From Deltaproteobacteria bacterium (lineage in GTDB: Bacteria; Desulfobacterota; DSM-4660; Desulfatiglandales; Desulfatiglandaceae), in contig JAFDKD010000045.1 in NCBI GenBank assembly GCA_019307165.1, positions 1-11,066 on the forward strand: a stretch of 11,066 bases of DNA, written 5' to 3'. Position numbers and translations under genes: made by a program. Each line of letters opens with the position of its first letter. Position 1 is the stretch's first letter. The notes beneath the pieces are model-generated. The model was not told the origin of the DNA and searched no databases. It worked only from the letters and a program-made list of their open reading frames with translations. Shown here one piece after another: positions 6,718-11,066 of this stretch.

Positions 6718-8070
6718 TCATTCTTCATTTGAGAGTCGTTTCAACAGCACCCGAAACTTGGCCCGGGTCAACCCCAGCAGTTTGGCGGCCGCGGACTGGT
6801 TGTCGCCGCTCGCGTCAAGGGCCTGCCGTACCAGCGCCATTTCAAGATCTTCCAGGGATATGCCCTCCGCGGGGAGACTGAAAGCGGCCCCGACGGGTCC
6901 TCCGCCGCCGGTCTGTTTAAGAAATGCGAGGGTGTCTACGGTGATGGCTCCCCGGCCCTGGGCCAGAATGAAGGCCCGCTCCATGGCGTTAGCCAATTCC
7001 CTCACATTTCCCGGCCATTGACAGGATTGAAGCATCCGCTCCGCCCCTTCCGTCAACTTGGGTTCGCTCCCTTGTCCCAGCCCGCCCAGAAAATACCTGG
7101 ACAGAAGAGGGATGTCGTCCTTCCGCTCTCTCAACGGGGGCGGATAAATGGGAAACACATTGACCCTGAAGAAGAGATCGCGGCGGAACGCCCCCTTTCT
7201 CACCAGTTCGTCGAGGTCTTGATTGGTGGCGCAGATCACCCTCACGTCCACGGGTATTTCCTTGTTTCCACCCACCCGCTGGATTTTCTTTTCCTGAAGC
7301 GCCCTCAAGAGCTTGGCCTGGGCGGCCCCGGGGAGATCGCCGATCTCATCCAGAAACAGGGTCCCATCGGACGCATATTCGAATTTGCCGGCGGTCCGCC
7401 TGTCGGCCCCGGTAAATGCCCCTTTTTCGTATCCGAACAACTCCGATTCCACCAGGCCGGGAGAAATGGCAGCGCAGTTAACCGGGACAAATCGAGCGCC
7501 GGCGCGGCTGCCGGCCCGATGAATGAATCGGGCCATGAGTTCCTTGCCCGTCCCCGATTCGCCTGCGATCAGGACGGCCGTGTCGCTTTCCGCTACGCGG
7601 GAGGCGAGGCCCATCGCTTCCGACATGGGCGCGGAACCGTAGACGATCTCGTCTCCGCCCGCCACTTTTCTGAGTTCGGCCTTCAGGTCCCGGTTTTCGA
7701 CCATGATTCTTGAAAGGCTCAGCGTTCGTTCCACGGTCGACAGGATCCGATCTTCCTCAAAGGGTTTGGTAATGAAGTCGGCCGCCCCCCGCCGCATCGC
7801 ATCCACCGCCGAGTCGATTGTGGCGAAAGCGGTAATGATCACGACCGGGCAGGGGGCCTCCATTTCCGTGATCCGCCCCAGGAGTTCCATTCCGTCCATG
7901 CGCGGCATCTTGATGTCGGCGATGACCATGTCGAAAGGTCTTTCGTCGATGATGTCCAGTGCCTCGGCTCCGTCGCCGGCCTGGGCCACCTGGTGGCCCT
8001 GCCGATCCAGCATAATGGAAAGCAGATGTCGCATCCGCTCTTCGTCATCTACAATGAGAATATGCGCCAT
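6718..8070 (-). CDS. NtrC-family sigma-54-dependent response regulator, 450 aa
   Basis: This is a cytoplasmic transcription activator that, once phosphorylated, drives open-complex formation by sigma-54 RNA polymerase. The start at 8070 has AGGTGGG 8 bases upstream and begins directly at the receiver domain; the frame's upstream extension to 8136 is not protein-like. The receiver (1-115) has D8/D9, phospho-acceptor D52, T80 and K102. The AAA+ domain (about 143-370) has Walker A GESGTGKE (170-177), the sigma-54 contact loop GAFTGA (217-222), Walker B LFLDE (238-242) and arginine-finger-type FRRDLFFR (295-302). A Fis-type helix-turn-helix closes the protein (406-447, SAAAKLLGLTRAKFRVLL). All key residues are intact. 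Its kinase is almost surely the gene upstream, although 185 bases separate them. Targets probably include the receptor gene, but no clear -24/-12 promoter is visible before it. Confidence 0.95.
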   Translation of the reverse strand: MAHILIVDDEERMRHLLSIMLDRQGHQVAQAGDGAEALDIIDERPFDMVIADIKMPRMDGMELLGRITEMEAPCPVVIITAFATIDSAVDAMRRGAADFITKPFEEDRILSTVERTLSLSRIMVENRDLKAELRKVAGGDEIVYGSAPMSEAMGLASRVAESDTAVLIAGESGTGKELMARFIHRAGSRAGARFVPVNCAAISPGLVESELFGYEKGAFTGADRRTAGKFEYASDGTLFLDEIGDLPGAAQAKLLRALQEKKIQRVGGNKEIPVDVRVICATNQDLDELVRKGAFRRDLFFRVNVFPIYPPPLRERKDDIPLLSRYFLGGLGQGSEPKLTEGAERMLQSCQWPGNVRELANAMERAFILAQGRGAITVDTLAFLKQTGGGGPVGAAFSLPAEGISLEDLEMALVRQALDASGDNQSAAAKLLGLTRAKFRVLLKRLSNEE

Positions 8071-8255
8071 GGATATATCCCACCTGCAAAACCTAGTCCT
8101 CCGGGCCGGTCGAAGATCCCGCATAGCGGGGGTCATCGTTTTCCAGAAATGCCACTCCGGAAATGCGGACCGTGGCTTCGCCGGAGCCTTAACCTCAGCC
8201 TATCTTTCCAGCCCCCTATTGAGGCGGCCTAAAAACCGGATCTTATGGACCCGGG
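8071..8255. other. Gap between kinase and response regulator genes
   Basis: Two-component partners usually overlap or nearly touch; here 185 bases intervene without a gene. The gap carries a CCCGC-ATA-GCGGG hairpin (8118-8130), a 6-bp inverted repeat CTCCGG/CCGGAG (8155-8160 and 8181-8186), and a 10-bp direct repeat CCAGAAATGC/CCGGAAATGC (8143-8152 and 8157-8166). A separate promoter for the regulator or a processing site is possible. No sigma-54 -24/-12 motif was found. Confidence 0.4.
8079..8085 (-). promoter_or_regulatory. Ribosome binding site of the response regulator
   Basis: AGGTGGG on the minus strand, 8 bases before the ATG at 8070, decides the start against an ATG at 8136. Confidence 0.65.
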
Positions 8256-9665
8256 TCATTTTTGTCCCGTCGACTCCGTGGGCCGGCCCGCCATCGGTAT
8301 CTCCACCAGAAAGCGTGCGCCCCCCTCTTTCCTGTTCTCGGCGCTTATGGCCCCGCCCTGGTATCTGATGACCTGCGATGCGTAGGCCAACCCCAGACCG
8401 GTCCCTTTAGACCGGGTGGTAAAAAAAGGCTCGAATATGCGATGGAGGATTTCCCGGGGAATGCCTTCCCCCTCGTCGAGGATTTCCGCAGTCCAAAAAT
8501 CCTTGTCGCAAGCGGCCTTCACCATAATCTTTCCGCTTTCGCCGTTGGCTTCCGCCGCATTTCTCAGCACATTGCTGATGGCCCGCGTCAGCAGGTCCGG
8601 GTCCACCCGCGTCAGGCACGGCGTGTCCGGTATCTGCGTTTCCATGCTTACGTCGGTTTCGGTTTGCTGCAGGTCGAATCTCACGACAATCTCCCGGAGC
8701 AGGTCGTTCACGTCCGCCTGCCGCAGCACCGGTCGGGCCGGTCTGGCGAATACGAGAAAGTCCTCGATCAACCGGTTCAGGCGGCGGATTTCGTCCTCCA
8801 TGTAAAAAACCATGGTGTTGTCGGACTTGAGGTCGCCCTTTAAGACGTCCAGAGAGCTTTTGATGATGCTGAGGGGGTTTTTCACCTCATGGGCCACCAT
8901 CAGGGAAAACTTGCCCATTTCCGCCAGGGTGCTTTGGCGCATCATCTCCTCATCCGCCTCCTGCAATGCCCTGCGGTTTTTCTCCAGGGAATCGAGCATG
9001 GCGTTGAAAGCCAGGGCAAGCTCCCGCGTCTCGGGCAGGTTGCCCGGATCGACCCGCAGGTCCAGATCTCCCCCCGCCACTTCCCGGGCCGCCCCGGCCA
9101 GGTGGGTAACGGGGGACACCAGCGACCGGGAAAGGAAGAAGAAAATAATGCCTGCCAGGGCTGCAAAGCCGATGGACAGCCAAATGAAGCGGTCTCTCAT
9201 GGTTTTCAGCATCTCGTCCAGGCCCTGGGTACTGTAGGCGATCCGGACCGTTCCGATAGCTTTCTGCCCCAATTCGGTATCGACATTCCATTCGAAAGCC
9301 CGGCTTTCCTCCATCGATTCCCTGAGAAAAACCGACGTCTCCATGATCGAAAATTCACGGGGGCCCTCCTTGGAAACATGGACCAGATTTTGCCCGAGTT
9401 CGTCCAATATGGTCACGCCGACCACGTCCGTCTCCGACAGCAGGTTTGTGGCCGGGCGCTCCAGCATGGACCGGTCATCCAGCAGTATACCCAGCTCCGA
9501 ATTGAGCGCAAGGTATCTTACCAGAAAAGAAATCCGTTTCTCGAATCTTTCCTGAACAAACTGCCGGGTGATCTTCGTCCCCATGTAGCCGAGGGCCAGC
9601 GTCGTGATCGTAATCAGCGTAAAGGCCGCCAGCAGAAGTCGAAAATGAATGCCCAGCCTTTTCAT
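8256..9665 (-). CDS. HAMP-domain sensor histidine kinase, 469 aa
   Basis: This is an inner-membrane sensor that autophosphorylates on His and passes the phosphate to a response regulator. Domains in order: transmembrane helix (about 8-28), a periplasmic sensor of about 130 residues (30-158), a second helix (about 160-178), HAMP linker (179-232), dimerisation/phosphoacceptor domain with the H-box LMVAHEVKNPL (H259), and an ATPase domain with N-box NVLRNAAEANG (N369), DEGEGIP (397-403), EPFFTTRSKGTGLGLA (F and G2 boxes). All catalytic residues are present. The start ATG overlaps the stop of the binding-protein gene in an ATGA (9662-9665), and TGAGGTC lies a few bases before it, so the two are translationally coupled. 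That coupling suggests the binding protein presents its ligand to this kinase. Confidence 0.95.
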   Translation of the reverse strand: MKRLGIHFRLLLAAFTLITITTLALGYMGTKITRQFVQERFEKRISFLVRYLALNSELGILLDDRSMLERPATNLLSETDVVGVTILDELGQNLVHVSKEGPREFSIMETSVFLRESMEESRAFEWNVDTELGQKAIGTVRIAYSTQGLDEMLKTMRDRFIWLSIGFAALAGIIFFFLSRSLVSPVTHLAGAAREVAGGDLDLRVDPGNLPETRELALAFNAMLDSLEKNRRALQEADEEMMRQSTLAEMGKFSLMVAHEVKNPLSIIKSSLDVLKGDLKSDNTMVFYMEDEIRRLNRLIEDFLVFARPARPVLRQADVNDLLREIVVRFDLQQTETDVSMETQIPDTPCLTRVDPDLLTRAISNVLRNAAEANGESGKIMVKAACDKDFWTAEILDEGEGIPREILHRIFEPFFTTRSKGTGLGLAYASQVIRYQGGAISAENRKEGGARFLVEIPMAGRPTESTGQK

Positions 9666-10696
9666 GGGCCGACCTCAAGGGGGGCGGTTGGCGCCTCCGA
9701 CGTCTCCATGCCGAGCTTGTTTAAAACATTCCGATTCAACCACGCGTGGAAACCGGGCGCCTCCGACCGGCAGACCTCGCCTCCCAGCGCGCGCAGGGCC
9801 AGTCGTCCGGTCTGACCGCCCAGTTCCTCGTAGTCGAACACCATGGCCAGGGCCGCTCCGCTTTCATAGAAAAAACGGTTGTAACCGACTACGGGAATAT
9901 TTCTCAGCAGCGCTTCCTTGATCAAAAACTGCACAACGCTTTCGGATATGACCGTACGGTCCGGAATCAGCCATAAGGCATCGATCTCCCGCCAATACCG
10001 TTTCAGGGCCGCGGGGATCTCCTTTCGGGAAGAAACCGCGAGTTCCCGAAGGCCGATCGAGGCAAAAGCGGCCCTCTCCCGGGCCTCCCGAACGAATGTC
10101 GAATTGTGCCGGGGATCGTACAGAATGCCCGGATTGGCGACCCCCGGAAGACCTTTGGAAATGATCTCCAGTTGCCGTCCCACATCAATGTTCAGGGAGA
10201 TGCCGCACACATCCTTTCCGTCGCCGATCGCCTTTTCGGGATTAAGGACCATGCAGTATACCCGCAGGGCGGTGTCTCCGGGAAGTTGCTTCCATATAAA
10301 CGCCGCGCTGTCCGGCCCGACGGCGATCCAGACGTCGTAACCGTCTTTCAGAAGACGCTCGGCAAGGTCCTCGCCCCCCCTTGCGGTGTTCTTCATGAAA
10401 AAGATTTGCACGTCGGCTCCGGCATTCGCCCTGAGTGACGTCTCCACCCCTTCCGCCGCATCTACGTACGGACGGATATTTCTGGAAATGATCACGGCGG
10501 CCTTCAAGGTCGGGGCCTTCTCCCGGCCGGCGGACATGGCCGGAATCGCCAGGGACAGAAAAGCTGCGAGAAGCAGCCAGGTCACGGACCATGCGCGGCA
10601 CGCCCCCCGATCCGAAAGGCTTCGGGGTCCCGCCGGAAACGCCGGGGGCCGGAAATACCGGAAAATTGAGAATCGCCGGTTGTCCGGGGATGGCAT
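9662..10696 (-). CDS. ABC-type substrate-binding protein, probable sensing partner of the kinase, 344 aa
   Basis: This is a periplasmic ligand-binding protein of the ABC_sub_bind type (two Rossmann-like lobes). Evidence is the signal-anchor-like hydrophobic stretch (about 37-54, WSVTWLLLAAFLSLAIP) with a possible cleavage after MSA (56), followed by LKAAVIISRNIRPYVDAAEGV, KDGYDVWIAVGPDSAAF, VCGISLNIDVGRQLEIISKGLPG, NPGILYDPRHNS, IDALWLIPDRTVIS, and IPVVGYNRFFYESGAALAMVFDYEELGGQTGRLALR, all recurrent in that family. The start is uncertain: ATG 10696 is used, but it has no good ribosome site, the 36 residues before the hydrophobic core are unusually long, and an in-frame GTG just before the core could be the true start. 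No ABC permease or ATPase gene adjoins it. Coupling to the kinase gene argues for a role in signalling. Confidence 0.85.
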   Translation of the reverse strand: MPSPDNRRFSIFRYFRPPAFPAGPRSLSDRGACRAWSVTWLLLAAFLSLAIPAMSAGREKAPTLKAAVIISRNIRPYVDAAEGVETSLRANAGADVQIFFMKNTARGGEDLAERLLKDGYDVWIAVGPDSAAFIWKQLPGDTALRVYCMVLNPEKAIGDGKDVCGISLNIDVGRQLEIISKGLPGVANPGILYDPRHNSTFVREARERAAFASIGLRELAVSSRKEIPAALKRYWREIDALWLIPDRTVISESVVQFLIKEALLRNIPVVGYNRFFYESGAALAMVFDYEELGGQTGRLALRALGGEVCRSEAPGFHAWLNRNVLNKLGMETSEAPTAPLEVGP

Positions 10697-10840
10697 GTTT
10701 GATAGATTCAATGCGGCTTGATCTTTACGGTAATCTGGGATAGCTAGCTAAGGGTTCGCGGAAAAGGCTTGTTGAAATTTATCAAAAACCCGTAACTATT
10801 CAGGTTGTCAGCGCCGCCTCTGGCCTGAAGGGCGGCCGGT

Positions 10841-10852
10841 CTAATCGATTAG
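10841..10852. promoter_or_regulatory. 12-bp perfect palindrome, possible operator
   Basis: CTAATCGATTAG is fully self-complementary. It stands in the divergent intergenic region, about 145 bases upstream of the binding-protein gene and 170 bases upstream of the epimerase gene. It could be a dimeric regulator's site; no regulator is named. Confidence 0.25.
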
Positions 10853-10895
10853 GGTAACTTCAAGAAAAGGGCAATAACCATAGACTCGGTTAAGT

Positions 10896-10937
10896 TCCGC
10901 CGGAAAGCGGCGGACAGGTCCCCCTTTACAAAGGGGG
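10896..10937. repeat. Twin hairpins of a REP-like intergenic element
   Basis: Two perfect stems lie 5 bases apart: TCCGCCG-GAAAG-CGGCGGA (10896-10914) and CCCCCTTT-AC-AAAGGGGG (10920-10937). The second sequence, flanked by short A/C-rich text, is of a kind often scattered between genes in deltaproteobacteria and other bacteria. Confidence 0.5.
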
Positions 10938-10962
10938 GAGCGTGCAAAGCAACCCGCAACCC

Positions 10963-10990
10963 TGAACCGTGAACCCTTGAACCATGAACC
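10963..10990. repeat. Four TGAACC units in tandem
   Basis: TGAACC begins at 10963, 10970, 10978 and 10985, giving a 7-8-7 base spacing just before the epimerase gene's ribosome site. It resembles the other short degenerate arrays in this window and is more likely a spread intergenic repeat than an operator. Confidence 0.6.
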
Positions 10991-11024
10991 TGAGCAGTTA
11001 CTTTTCGGAAAGGAATCGGGACGT

Positions 11025-11066
11025 ATGAATAAACGGATACTGGTTACGGGCGGCGCCGGATTCATG
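11025..11066 (+). CDS. NAD-dependent epimerase/dehydratase, N-terminal fragment cut by the window edge
   Basis: The first 14 codons read MNKRILVTGGAGFM, the opening beta strand and glycine-rich NAD-binding loop (TGGAGF) of extended short-chain dehydrogenases acting on nucleotide sugars, such as UDP-glucuronate decarboxylase or UDP-glucose 4-epimerase. AAAGGAA lies 10 bases upstream. The residue after GGAGF is Met where Ile is usual. The exact substrate cannot be told from the fragment. It is transcribed away from the sensor operon and is probably the start of a separate sugar or polysaccharide locus. Confidence 0.8.
   Translation, partial: MNKRILVTGGAGFM

Larger units (their letters stand above)
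10697..11024. other. Divergent intergenic region with hairpins and repeats
   Basis: This lies between the minus-strand sensor operon and the plus-strand epimerase gene, and so should hold both promoters. It contains GCCGCC/GGCGGC (10813-10818, 10831-10836), a perfect 12-bp palindrome CTAATCGATTAG (10841-10852), a 7-bp stem TCCGCCG/CGGCGGA (10896-10914) and CCCCCTTT-AC-AAAGGGGG (10920-10937). A plus-strand TTGTTG followed 18 bases later by TAACTA (about 10769-10798) could be a weak promoter. A 74-codon minus frame across it (10841-11065) comes from the repeats and is not a gene. Confidence 0.4.

Noticed and set aside
8889..9815. Plus-strand open frame of 308 codons opposite the kinase
   Set aside because: His/Gln/Gly/Arg-rich translation without domains, antisense to an intact histidine kinase.
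10841..11065. Minus-strand frame of 74 codons at the right edge
   Set aside because: It spans hairpins and the TGAACC array, opposes the epimerase start, and includes the SPLCKGG string typical of translated intergenic repeats.

Overview
The window is a GC-rich, single-copy chromosomal stretch. It holds one long run of genes on the minus strand and the first codons of one gene on the plus strand at the right edge. Gene content points to a Gram-negative, outer-membrane-bearing bacterium: a TonB-dependent receptor, a periplasmic binding protein, a HAMP histidine kinase, and a sigma-54-dependent response regulator. Together with the intergenic clusters of short degenerate repeats, this looks most like a deltaproteobacterium (Desulfobacterota, sulfate reducer or syntroph type). 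That placement is inference from style and content; no marker gene is present.

Reading along the minus strand (right to left): an ABC-type substrate-binding protein (10696-9662) overlaps by 4 bases with a membrane histidine kinase (9665-8256). After an unusually long 185-base gap comes an NtrC-family response regulator (8070-6718). About 100 bases further, past an 11-mer repeat cluster and a small hairpin, comes a TonB-dependent outer membrane receptor (6615-4507). No ABC permease or ATPase is present, so the binding protein looks like a sensing partner of the kinase or a partner of the receptor rather than part of a complete importer. I read these four genes as a ligand-sensing and outer-membrane uptake module whose ligand cannot be named from sequence.

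Between the receptor and the next gene lies a gene-poor stretch of about 590 bases (3917-4506). It is dense in inverted repeats and carries two kinds of direct repeat; it may encode a structured RNA or be a decayed element. Beyond it are two exported proteins: a tandem CAP (SCP/PR-1-like) protein with a C-terminal SdrD/Cna-B-like domain broken by an apparent one-base deletion in a G-run (3916-2427), and a 695-residue Cys- and Trp-rich secreted protein of unknown function (2161-74). The second is preceded by an AT-rich leader with a strong Shine-Dalgarno site and followed by a hairpin that pairs fully only as minus-strand RNA. The two exported proteins share an identical 10-residue motif, EPPPGSPWRP, encoded by different codons.

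At the right edge, a divergent intergenic region with short hairpins and a TGAACC repeat separates the sensor operon from a plus-strand gene. Its first 14 codons (MNKRILVTGGAGFM) are those of an NAD-dependent sugar epimerase/dehydratase. No tRNA, rRNA, CRISPR array, transposase or phage gene was seen.
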